A stretch of 34,329 nt of DNA from Candidatus Brockarchaeota archaeon (lineage in GTDB: Archaea > Thermoproteota > EX4484-205 > JAAOZO01). The position numbers were made by a program, and so were the translations under genes. Below, piece after piece: positions 1-8,494 of the stretch (its first letter is position 1; every line of letters begins with the position of its first letter). The notes beneath the pieces are model-generated. The model worked only from the letters and a program-made list of their open reading frames with translations. It had not been told where the DNA came from and made no database searches. The DNA lies in contig JAFNIV010000017.1 of the NCBI GenBank assembly GCA_017601145.1, positions 1 through 34,329 of the forward strand, read 5' to 3'.

Positions 1-92
1 CGTTATAGAGCTATATAAAGTTAATGTTTATACACAACTGAAAAATACACTATAGAGTTGTACTTAAATATTGGAGAGGTTTCCTTATAGTT

Positions 93-1061
93 ATGAGCGA
101 ATATGAAATAAGCAGCTACGAAGGAGGAGAAGAAGAGGAAATAGTAGGACTTTGGAACGAAGTTTTGTTTAGAGATCCCATTGATATAAGTATATTCGAA
201 AGAAAAATCTTACTTGACCCAAATTTTGATGCTAACGGCCTAAAGCTTGCTAAAGTAAGAGGAGAAATCGTTGGCTTCATAATAACGATAAAAAGAAAGT
301 ATAATTTCTTCTACGAAGGGCTCAATGAAAAGGTTGGCTGGATTTTAGCTATGGGCGTAAAAAACGAGCACAGAAGAAAAGGAATAGGGAGCAAGCTCTT
401 GGAAGAAGGAACAAGTTACTTAATTAACAATGGAGCTAAAGAAATATGGTACTCAACTTATGTGCCGAACTACTTCTTCCCTGGAGTTGATGAAGATGCT
501 TACCCTGAAGGGATAACTTTTCTAGAAAAAAGAGGCTTTAAAAAAGTTTATACTGCATTAGCAATGGATGGAAGTATATGGCCAACCTTAAAGCACCCTG
601 AGAACGTCAGAGAAATTGAAGAAAAACTGAAAAAAGAAGGAATAGAAGTGAAGCCACTAGAAACTAAGTATATATGGAAATTTCTTAAATTTTTGAGAGA
701 AAACTTTTCAGCAGATTGGTATAGACACTCTTTAGAAATGCTTCAAAGGGGATGCGAAAAAGATCAAATTATGATAGCAGTAAAAGATAAAGAAGTAATT
801 GGCTATTGCCAACATTACAACGGAGAGGGCTACGATTGGTACAAACCTGGGGAACATTTTGGGCCTTTTGGAGTAAAGGAAGAATTTAGAGGAAAAGGAA
901 TAGGAACTGTACTTTTTTACAAGATAATGCAAAAAATGAGACAAAGAAACATACATCATACCTTTGTTGTTTGGACTGATGAGGAAGCAAGCCACCTTTA
1001 CTCCAGATTTGGGATGCAGGTAAGCAGAAGGTTTGCAGTTATGAGAAAAATAGCTGGGTGA
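93..1061 (+). CDS. GNAT-family N-acetyltransferase, apparently tandem two-domain
   Basis: Two GNAT acetyl-CoA loop motifs: VKNEHRRKGIGSKLLEEG (N-half) and VKEEFRGKGIGTVLFYKI (C-half). Confidence 0.85.
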   Translation: MSEYEISSYEGGEEEEIVGLWNEVLFRDPIDISIFERKILLDPNFDANGLKLAKVRGEIVGFIITIKRKYNFFYEGLNEKVGWILAMGVKNEHRRKGIGSKLLEEGTSYLINNGAKEIWYSTYVPNYFFPGVDEDAYPEGITFLEKRGFKKVYTALAMDGSIWPTLKHPENVREIEEKLKKEGIEVKPLETKYIWKFLKFLRENFSADWYRHSLEMLQRGCEKDQIMIAVKDKEVIGYCQHYNGEGYDWYKPGEHFGPFGVKEEFRGKGIGTVLFYKIMQKMRQRNIHHTFVVWTDEEASHLYSRFGMQVSRRFAVMRKIAG

Positions 1062-1066
1062 GGATA

Positions 1067-1762
1067 ATGAAAAGAATTCTCGTTGTTGGAGCACATGTGG
1101 GAGATGCTGAACTTATGGCAGGCGGAATAATAATAAAACATTCAAAAATAGAAGATGAAATTTTCATAATTCATATGAGCAAAGGAGAAAGAGGTCATCC
1201 TAGTTTATCACCAGAAGAGTATGCAAAGCAAAAAGAAAGAGAAGCTTTAGAAAGCGCAAAAATAATGAAAGCAAAAGTTATCTTTATGCCTTATGAAGAT
1301 GCTTTAATCCCAAACAATGAAGAAGCAAGATTTAAACTTGCAGAAGAAATTAGGAAGATAAGACCAAGCGTAGTAATAACACACTGGGTAGGAAGTTACC
1401 ATAAAGACCATGAAAACACTTCAAGGATTGTAAAGGATGCCATATTCCTTGCTGCGATGAGAGACTTACCAATAGGAGGAGAGACTTACTCCGTAGGTAA
1501 ACTTTACTTCGCTGAGAATTGGGAAGATCCAATTAACTTTATTCCAGAAGTGTATGTTGATATTAGCGAAGTTTTCGAAGAATACAGAAAAGCTATGGAA
1601 GTTCATGAATTTGCCTCGGGAAAATTTTGGGGTTTTAACTACATAGACTACTATACTTCGCTTGCTAGAATTAGAGGAATAGAAGTGAGAACGAAGTATG
1701 CTCAGGCTTTGATGCCAGATAAATCATGGGCATCTTACAGAGAAAAAGTCGATACGCTTTAA
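1067..1762 (+). CDS. PIG-L/LmbE family deacetylase-like protein
   Basis: N-terminal ILVVGAHVGDAELMAGG (AHPDDE-like) and HxxH motif YHKDHENT. Start trimmed to ATG 1067, preceded by GGTGAGG. Overlaps/abuts the GNAT gene. Confidence 0.8.
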   Translation: MKRILVVGAHVGDAELMAGGIIIKHSKIEDEIFIIHMSKGERGHPSLSPEEYAKQKEREALESAKIMKAKVIFMPYEDALIPNNEEARFKLAEEIRKIRPSVVITHWVGSYHKDHENTSRIVKDAIFLAAMRDLPIGGETYSVGKLYFAENWEDPINFIPEVYVDISEVFEEYRKAMEVHEFASGKFWGFNYIDYYTSLARIRGIEVRTKYAQALMPDKSWASYREKVDTL

Positions 1763-1785
1763 GTCTAAAAAAGCTTTATTTAAAC

Positions 1786-2811
1786 TTAGCTTATTTTGAT
1801 AAGAACTTTTAGTGCTTTTTCTTTTTCTTTTGCTGCTGTCTCAAAGGCTTTACTTGCATCTTTAAGCTCAAATATGTGTGTTATAAATGGCTTAACATGT
1901 ACTTTCCCTTTTCTTATTAGTTCAACTGCATCTTCAAAGTCTTCTTTTAAGTACATGAGCGAACCTCTTATGTTTATCTCTCTATCTTGAATTAAACCCG
2001 CGTTAACTTTTGTCTCTTTTCCAAAAACTCCAACAACAGTTATTCGACCACCCTTTCTTACAAGCTCTACTGCCTGTTTAATCGTAGCCTCTATACCAAC
2101 GGCTTCAAATATGACTCCAGCTTCTCTTTCTCCAAATGTTTCACGTAAGTAGTTTTTAGTTAAGTTAAATTCTCTTGAGTTTATTGCAAAGTCAGCTCCA
2201 AGCTGCTTTGCTAACTTTAGCCTAGAGTTAAAGACATCAGTTATCATTACACTTGAAGCACCAACAAACTTTGAAACTTGAGCTAACAAAAGCCCAATTG
2301 TTCCTGCACCTAAAATTAAAACATTCTCTCCAAATAAGCTGCCTGTTACTTTTACAGCATGAATAGCTACTGCTAAAGGTTCAATTAAAGCTGCATCCAT
2401 TAGATCAAAATCATCTGGCAAAGGAACTACCAATTTTGAGTCTACGTTGAACAATTCAGTCATTGCACCATCAACTTGGGCTCCAATAACTTTTAGATTT
2501 TCACAAATGTTGTACCTTCCATTTCTGCAGTTGTAGCACTTACCGCAAGTTAGTTGAGGGATGAATGTGACTTTTTGACCAACTTTAAGACCAGAAACTT
2601 TGCCCCCAAGCTTTTCAACAGTTGCAGAGCATTCGTGTCCAGGTACAATTGGCAAAGAAATAAATGGATGCTCATTAAAATAAGCGTGAACATCGCTTCC
2701 ACATATTCCACAATAGGCTACTTTAAGCCTAACTTCATGATCAGAGGGTTCAGATGGAGAATATTCTTCTAGTTCTACTAGCTCTTTTTCCTTTATCTTA
2801 ACTTTCTTCAT
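1786..2811 (-). CDS. Zn-dependent medium-chain alcohol/polyol dehydrogenase
   Basis: MDR motifs: CGICGSDVHAY, GHECSATVEKLG, structural Zn CGKCYNCRNGRYNIC, Rossmann LILGAGTIGLL. Confidence 0.88.
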   Translation of the reverse strand: MKKVKIKEKELVELEEYSPSEPSDHEVRLKVAYCGICGSDVHAYFNEHPFISLPIVPGHECSATVEKLGGKVSGLKVGQKVTFIPQLTCGKCYNCRNGRYNICENLKVIGAQVDGAMTELFNVDSKLVVPLPDDFDLMDAALIEPLAVAIHAVKVTGSLFGENVLILGAGTIGLLLAQVSKFVGASSVMITDVFNSRLKLAKQLGADFAINSREFNLTKNYLRETFGEREAGVIFEAVGIEATIKQAVELVRKGGRITVVGVFGKETKVNAGLIQDREINIRGSLMYLKEDFEDAVELIRKGKVHVKPFITHIFELKDASKAFETAAKEKEKALKVLIKIS

Positions 2812-2846
2812 GAACTGACTAATCCAGAAGAGAAATAAAAACCTTT

Positions 2847-4004
2847 TTAAAACTCTAATGGAACATTCCCAAGCTTAATGCCTTTATCCTTAGTCGCTAA
2901 AACTACGTCTTCTATTCTTATTCCAAAATTAGGACCATAGGCTCCAGGTTCTATAGTAAAAGTTGAATTTGCTTTTATTATATCATTAGAGAAAGGATGC
3001 AAGTTTGGAGGTTCATGGAGTCTAAATCCGACACCATGTCCAAGTCTATGATTGAACTCACTTGTTATTCCTTTTGAAGCTAAAAAATTTCTTGCTATGG
3101 AGTCAACTTCACTTGCTTTTGAACCAGCTTTAGCTTCAAGTACTGCTTTTTCAGTTGCTTCGTAGATAGCATTATATATACTTTTTAATCTTTCTTCTGG
3201 TTCTCCTAAGAACCACGTTCTAGTTATATCTGACCAAAATCCATCAGCGTAAGTATTGAGTTCTATTAAAATTGATTCACCTTTTTTTATCTTTTTATCT
3301 GAAGAAATATCAAAAGGCAAGTATGCCTCCGAACCATTAACTCCAGACATAACAAAAGCAAACCCTCTAACTCTTTTAACTCCCTTATATCCTATTCCTT
3401 TTGAGTAAATTTCTGATTCTATAGTTGAAGCTAATTCAGCTTCTGATACGCCTTCTCTTAGTGAAGAGAAACCAGCTTCTAAGCCAAATGCAGCTATCTC
3501 GCAAGCCACTTTTATTTTTTCAATCTCTTCTTCATCTTTAACCTCTCTTAGTTCTTGAAGCTCACTTGAAAAATCAACTAATGTTCCATTTGTTAATTTC
3601 CTTAGTAACTCAAATGTTGGAAAATTTGCAAAAGAAACTTCACCTCCAGAATGAAGAGATGCTATAGTTTCAAAAGATAACTCACAACCAATTCTAGAGT
3701 TTTCTCTTATTTTTGAATTCTCTAAGAACGACTTAATTTTCTTGTAAGGATTAAAAACTTCACTTAAGCTTTCTCTATTTAGCCATTCAATTTCATCTGC
3801 CTCTTTACCAGTTATGAACTTAATTTCACTATCTGGAACCAACAATCTTGAACTTCCGTCACTTTTAACTACGAGTAACGACCATCCAATTACTGGCCAA
3901 TATCCAGTTGCAAAGAGTATGTTTTCTGCATTCCTTATAACAATTGCATCAACACTAACTTTTTTCATCCTTTCAAGTAAAGCATTTAACTTATTTTTCT
4001 TCAT
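2847..4004 (-). CDS. M24 family metallopeptidase (Xaa-Pro dipeptidase/creatinase-like)
   Basis: SDITRTW, HRLGHGVGFRLHEPP, FTIEPGAYGPNFGIRIEDVV. ORF-track start 4115 trimmed to ATG 4004 (MKKNKLNALLERMKK) to remove overlap with the divergent gene. Confidence 0.85.
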   Translation of the reverse strand: MKKNKLNALLERMKKVSVDAIVIRNAENILFATGYWPVIGWSLLVVKSDGSSRLLVPDSEIKFITGKEADEIEWLNRESLSEVFNPYKKIKSFLENSKIRENSRIGCELSFETIASLHSGGEVSFANFPTFELLRKLTNGTLVDFSSELQELREVKDEEEIEKIKVACEIAAFGLEAGFSSLREGVSEAELASTIESEIYSKGIGYKGVKRVRGFAFVMSGVNGSEAYLPFDISSDKKIKKGESILIELNTYADGFWSDITRTWFLGEPEERLKSIYNAIYEATEKAVLEAKAGSKASEVDSIARNFLASKGITSEFNHRLGHGVGFRLHEPPNLHPFSNDIIKANSTFTIEPGAYGPNFGIRIEDVVLATKDKGIKLGNVPLEF

Positions 4005-4101
4005 ACCCTTTTTAATCAAATAAAGCAACTTATAACCTTTTACATTTACTAAAAGAATTATAATAAGTTTTAAATCCTTAAGACGTCTATAACTTAAGAT
4101 T

Positions 4102-5175
4102 ATGAGAGCAGTCATATTAAAAGGTCCAAAAGAAATTCAAATGATAGAAATCCCAAAACCAAGTCCAAAGGAAGATGAAGTATTAATAAAAGTTAAAGCA
4201 GTAGGGATATGTGGAAGTGATATTAGGTATTTCTTAGGAGAGAATCCTTGGGCTTTGCATACTTTAGGAAAAGACATTAAAGAGACTAAGAGTTTCATAT
4301 TGGGGCATGAGGTCTCAGGAGAAATCGTTGAAGTAGGAGAGTGGATAAGTAAGAATAGAATTGGAGAAAGAGTTGGAATAATAGCATTTAAAGGATGCGA
4401 AGAATGCTACTACTGCAGAAGAAACTTACCAAACTTATGCGAAAAAACATTACACATTGGACACGATGGGAGGTGGGGCAACATTGAGTACCCTCCTGGT
4501 GGTTATGCAGACTATATGCAAATATGGTCAGATAAAGCACACATAATTCCTGAAAACATAAGCTACGAAGAGGCAACACAATTAGATGGTCTTGCCGTAG
4601 CCGTGCATGCAAATAAGGTAGCTAATGTTAAACCAGGAGATAGTGTACTAGTAATAGGAACAAGCGCAATTGGACTAATGCTTCTTCAAGTTGCAAAGGC
4701 TAGAGGAGCTGTGAGTATTATAGCAGTTGACACATGGGACCTTCCTTTAAAACTAGCTGAGGAATTAGGAGCAGATTATATCATTAATGCAAAACATCAA
4801 AGAGTTATCGAAGAAGTACTAAAGATTACTAGAGGATTAGGAGTTAATGTTGTATTTGATACTGTTGGAAAGAGCGAAACCATAAAAGAAGGAATAGCAT
4901 CCTTAGCAAGAGCAGGAAGGCTAGTTATGCTTGCTGTTACAACAGAAAGAATTGAACTTAGCTTAACAGATATTAGTGGAGAAAGAATGATTACCAGCTC
5001 AGCAAACAACCAATATGAAGACTATCCTGTTGCTGTAGATTTGCTTGCTAATAACATAGTAAAGGTAAAGCCCTTTATAACGCATGTTATGAAGTTAGAT
5101 GAGTATAAAGAAGCTTTTAATATCTTATTGGAAAAAGAAAAATACAATGCAATAAAAATAGTCTTAAAACCTTAA
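4102..5175 (+). CDS. Zn-dependent medium-chain alcohol dehydrogenase
   Basis: VGICGSDIRYF, GHEVSGEIVEVGE, CEECYYCRRNLPNLC, VLVIGTSAIGLMLLQVAKARGA. Confidence 0.88.
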   Translation: MRAVILKGPKEIQMIEIPKPSPKEDEVLIKVKAVGICGSDIRYFLGENPWALHTLGKDIKETKSFILGHEVSGEIVEVGEWISKNRIGERVGIIAFKGCEECYYCRRNLPNLCEKTLHIGHDGRWGNIEYPPGGYADYMQIWSDKAHIIPENISYEEATQLDGLAVAVHANKVANVKPGDSVLVIGTSAIGLMLLQVAKARGAVSIIAVDTWDLPLKLAEELGADYIINAKHQRVIEEVLKITRGLGVNVVFDTVGKSETIKEGIASLARAGRLVMLAVTTERIELSLTDISGERMITSSANNQYEDYPVAVDLLANNIVKVKPFITHVMKLDEYKEAFNILLEKEKYNAIKIVLKP

Positions 5176-5207
5176 ATGCTTAATAAAAATAGAAAAACAA
5201 TAAAAGA

Positions 5208-6230
5208 TTATGTTATTTGCTCTTTTATAACTGGAATTACCTTTTCACTGTATATTTTTATTCCTTCATGAGAATTTTCTAATGGCATAAAATGGAGAAC
5301 AAAATGATGAACGCCTGCTTTAACAAACTTTATGACTCCCTCTATGCAATCTTCAACATTGCCCACGACAGCCCCGTATCTTACTTTCATTCCATGTGGT
5401 AATTGAACTTCAGTATTATAGGATACAATTTTGTCTATTGGATCACCAAACCATTTTTCAAGAACAGCTTTACCTTGCATATAAGCTTCTTCTCTAGATA
5501 AGCTAATAGAAGTGAAAAGCTCATAACCAACATCAAAACTTTCTAATTTAATTCCCCACTCTTCAAACTTTTCTAATCTCTCTTTTAAGTCTTCCACATT
5601 AAGTGGAGGAGCAAGCCATCCATCGGAGTGTTTCGATAGTTCTATTGCTTTGTAACCAACGCCTCCGAACCATATCTTTGGCCTTGGTTTTTGAATTGGT
5701 TTTGGCCATAACTGACCTCCTTTCATCGAATAAAATTCACCCTTGTGATTAACAACTGGTAATGTCCAGAATTTCTTTATTACTTCTATAGCTTCAGCAG
5801 TTCTTCTTAATCTAGTCGCTGTATCTTCCCATTTAAAGCCATAACCTTCAAACTCATCTTTCCTCCATCCTGCACCAATTCCAAGAATTAGTCTTCCATT
5901 TGAGATTATGTCTATAGTTGCAGTAACCTTTGCTAACAGTGCAGGATTTCTAAAAGGTGCACTTAGAACACTTGTACCTATGTAAATCTTTTTAGTTTGA
6001 GCAGCTAAAGCTGAAAGAGTAGTAGTTGATTCAAGAATGTTTAGAGACTTCTCAACTTTTTCAACACTATCAAAAGCATGTAAATGATCAACAGCCCAGA
6101 CTGAATCCATTCCTACATCTTCAACTAGTTTTGTTACCTTTAAGTTGTATTCATAAAGTTCTCGCGCATCTAGAGTTTTACTAAAAGTTGGGAGATAAAT
6201 TCCAAACTTAAGCTTCTCATCTTGAACCAT
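5208..6230 (-). CDS. LLM-class (luciferase-like, F420/FMN-dependent) oxidoreductase
   Basis: GIYLPTFS, DSVWAVDHLHAF, IISNGRLILGIGAGWRKDEFEGYGF, RPKIWFGGVG: typical bacterial-luciferase-like fold motifs. Confidence 0.88.
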   Translation of the reverse strand: MVQDEKLKFGIYLPTFSKTLDARELYEYNLKVTKLVEDVGMDSVWAVDHLHAFDSVEKVEKSLNILESTTTLSALAAQTKKIYIGTSVLSAPFRNPALLAKVTATIDIISNGRLILGIGAGWRKDEFEGYGFKWEDTATRLRRTAEAIEVIKKFWTLPVVNHKGEFYSMKGGQLWPKPIQKPRPKIWFGGVGYKAIELSKHSDGWLAPPLNVEDLKERLEKFEEWGIKLESFDVGYELFTSISLSREEAYMQGKAVLEKWFGDPIDKIVSYNTEVQLPHGMKVRYGAVVGNVEDCIEGVIKFVKAGVHHFVLHFMPLENSHEGIKIYSEKVIPVIKEQIT

Positions 6231-6283
6231 TGCAACTTGATAAAGATAAGAAAGGAAATATAAACTTTTTAAGACTCCTTAGA

Positions 6284-6550
6284 GTGACTTCCTCCCCACC
6301 CTTACGGATGGGGCTTCCAAGTTTCGTTCAACCCGTCTCTCACGAGAGCGGTGTTTCATGGAAGCTTGCGAGGTTGCCTCCTTTACTTACTCATGGAGCT
6401 TTCACGGTCACCGACCAACACTCCACGAGCTTACTCCGCATTGAAGCGGAGCGGAGGCTTATGGGCGCAGTCACAGAGTGACTGGTTCACTCCAGTCGCA
6501 CCCCGTCAAGGAGCATATAGCTCCAAGACCTCTCAACGCCGAAGCGTCAA
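6284..6550 (-). ncRNA. Candidate omegaRNA-like structured RNA (TnpB guide scaffold)
   Basis: Minus-strand hairpins: GACGC-UUCG-GCGUU, GGAGC-UAUAU-GCUCC, CAGUCAC-UCU-GUGACUG, CUCCGC-UUCAAU-GCGGAG, CUCUC-GU-GAGAG. The 3' hairpin is fully paired only in minus-strand RNA (U-G). TATA-like box about 25 nt upstream. A guide would extend to lower coordinates (<6284). Confidence 0.6.
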
Positions 6551-6567
6551 AAACACTTAAGCATTAG

Positions 6568-6580
6568 GAGTATTTAAGTT
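6568..6580 (-). promoter_or_regulatory. TATA-like box for the structured RNA
   Basis: Minus strand AAACTTAAATACT about 25 nt upstream of the GACGCTTCGGCGTT hairpin. Confidence 0.4.
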
Positions 6581-6683
6581 TAACGCAATTCATCCCCATG
6601 CGTAAGCGTGGGGTCTTCTTGCGAGGTATGAGATAAAGTCCTTACTTTCTTATCGATTTTAAATCTTGCATATTAAAGTCTAG

Positions 6684-7787
6684 CTAAGAATAAGAAATAG
6701 AAACTAGAACGTCACCATCCCAAGAAAATTTAATTCTGTTCCTTTTTAGACCTAAGTTTTTCTGCAACACATAACCAACAACAATTGGGAGAGAGACAGT
6801 TGGTTCAACGTAAGCTGTTGCCCTAGTAGCTTTTTTACTTATTTTGCCCCAAGAGGTAGCCTCTTCAAGCGTGCTTCCACTTAGTCCACCCCAATGTGGA
6901 ACATCGGTAGTTAACTGAAAAGCATAAGAATGCCCACCAGTATCGACGGAGAAAATATAACTCATAACTACAGAATCGTTTATGAAGTTCTTTGGAACGC
7001 CTCCAGCTACGTAAATTGCGGCAGTTTTTTTCGATTTTACAACTATTTGAGTTAGTTCATAGTTATCCCTTATAGAGTCTATAAATACTCTTTCTTTTCC
7101 ATTTATTTTTGCCCAATGGTAATGCGCTGTTAAGCCTATTCCTATGCTACTATCGTTTATTGCTGGAGAAAAAACTGGGATTTCCCTTTTTGAAGCAGTA
7201 TAAAGAATCGAGTTTTCATCGTTTAGCTTTTTACCTAGAAGGTAAAGGAATTCTCTACTTGAATAACCTCTTGGTTCTAATAAATCAGCAAATTTTCCGA
7301 TCCAAGTATCAGTTTCTATGAACTTTTCTTCATCGACGTAAGTATCATAGATCCTATCGATTAGTAAGTCTCTTAATTTGGCATCATCTGCATTTGGAGA
7401 ACCAACGTAATGCTTATAGCCTCTAGCTTGATAAATATCTTGGTATAGAATTGCACCCGTTGAAACTACAACGTCTACTAAGTTATACTCGATCATATCT
7501 CTTATAACTTTTCTTAAACCTCCCGCGATAAGAGGACCTGCTAACCCCAAAAACACAGTTGGTCTATCTTTGTCTGTGAGCATATTCTCAAAAACTTCTG
7601 CGCATTTGCCTATATTTCTAGCTTGAATAGACATGTACTTGAATGATTCAACTAAGTCTTCAATACTTTTTACCGAAGTTAAATCTATACTCTTCACCTC
7701 TTTACTTAATAGTTTTCTCTTTGCTACTCTTTCTTCTTCACCTAATGTTTTAGGTAAGTATATTCTATTATTGCTTTTCTTGTTCAT
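6684..7787 (-). CDS. dys: Deoxyhypusine synthase
   Basis: TVFLGLAGPLIAGGLRKVIRDMI, VVSTGAILYQDIY, GGVPKNF, GGLSGSTLEEATSWGKIS (motif region with the catalytic Lys). Confidence 0.9.
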   Translation of the reverse strand: MNKKSNNRIYLPKTLGEEERVAKRKLLSKEVKSIDLTSVKSIEDLVESFKYMSIQARNIGKCAEVFENMLTDKDRPTVFLGLAGPLIAGGLRKVIRDMIEYNLVDVVVSTGAILYQDIYQARGYKHYVGSPNADDAKLRDLLIDRIYDTYVDEEKFIETDTWIGKFADLLEPRGYSSREFLYLLGKKLNDENSILYTASKREIPVFSPAINDSSIGIGLTAHYHWAKINGKERVFIDSIRDNYELTQIVVKSKKTAAIYVAGGVPKNFINDSVVMSYIFSVDTGGHSYAFQLTTDVPHWGGLSGSTLEEATSWGKISKKATRATAYVEPTVSLPIVVGYVLQKNLGLKRNRIKFSWDGDVLVSISYS

Positions 7788-7815
7788 TTAAGTCTAATTA
7801 CTAAAAAAGGGTTAT

Positions 7816-8463
7816 TTAATTTATTCTATAGCCCTTTGAGGATACAGAGCTTTTTTCACAGAAACGTTCAAATACGCAGTAGTTACACTCCCATTCTACC
7901 CACATTGGAGAACTTTCTTTTCTGAATAGTTCAATAACTTTTTCATCGTTTAGGTCGTTCTCAATTTTAAAAATTTTTACCCCTTCTGGACTAATATAAA
8001 CCAGCAAACCAAAAGAAGAATTCGAAAGCCAAGAATAAAGTTTTAGTTGTAGTATGTGGTGCTCATGCGGAATTCCTTGAAGATCTGTTTGATACTTTAT
8101 TTCCACTGGCAGTTCATTAAATATAGCATCAATATGTCCACAAACTAGTAACTGCTTTCCATTTACAAACAGTTCTTTAGATACAAGATGATCTTTTTGA
8201 TCATTAAGTAAAATCTTAACAGCTAGTTCAATGAAATGTCCGACTAAGAAACGAGGATTGAAGAACGAAGCTTTTTCAATCTCTGGGAAAATTAACCTAA
8301 GCTTTCTTTTGTAAGCACATTCACAGAGTTCATGAACAAATACAACTTCCTTCCCTTTTGCTTTCCAAATTTCCCTAACTCTTTCTCTTTCGTCTAAATA
8401 TTTCTTTAATAAGTCATGAAAAATTGAAACTACAAGTCTTTCAAGAACATCTTCTTGACTCAT
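7816..8463 (-). CDS. Cas4/Dna2-like PD-(D/E)XK exonuclease with putative Fe-S cluster
   Basis: HELCECAYKRKLRL (N-terminal Cys), GHIDAIFNELPVEIKYQTD plus QLKLYSWL (nuclease core), C-terminal WECNYCVFERFCEKS (CxxC-x5-C). Start trimmed from 8502 to ATG 8463. Confidence 0.75.
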   Translation of the reverse strand: MSQEDVLERLVVSIFHDLLKKYLDERERVREIWKAKGKEVVFVHELCECAYKRKLRLIFPEIEKASFFNPRFLVGHFIELAVKILLNDQKDHLVSKELFVNGKQLLVCGHIDAIFNELPVEIKYQTDLQGIPHEHHILQLKLYSWLSNSSFGLLVYISPEGVKIFKIENDLNDEKVIELFRKESSPMWVEWECNYCVFERFCEKSSVSSKGYRIN

Positions 8464-8494
8464 AAGCTTAAAGCCAAAGAAAGAATTAAAAAGT

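Larger units (their letters stand above)
6284..6630 (-). mobile_element. Non-autonomous IS200/IS605-like (PATE/MITE-like) element, no ORF of its own
   Basis: GC-rich island in AT-rich DNA, bounded by two hairpins: CCCCACCC-TTAC-GGATGGGG (6294-6313) inside GTGACTTCCTCCCC...GGGGCTTCC (RE-like on the minus strand) and CCCCATGC-GTAA-GCGTGGGG (6594-6613) in an LE-like context (minus strand AAGACCCC...GGGGATGAA). Exact ends uncertain. Confidence 0.65.

Noticed and set aside
732-1094. Antisense ORF 732..1094 (-) and the many similar antisense ORFs (e.g. 1350..1532, 1796..1990, 11644..11928, 22116..22493, 27594..27890)
   Set aside because: Fully antisense to well-supported genes with conserved motifs; no independent evidence.
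6230-6560. ORFs 6230..6481 and 6351..6560 (+)
   Set aside because: They overlap the hairpin-rich GC island on the strand opposite the predicted RNA, have no recognisable domain and show palindrome-derived composition; treated as spurious.
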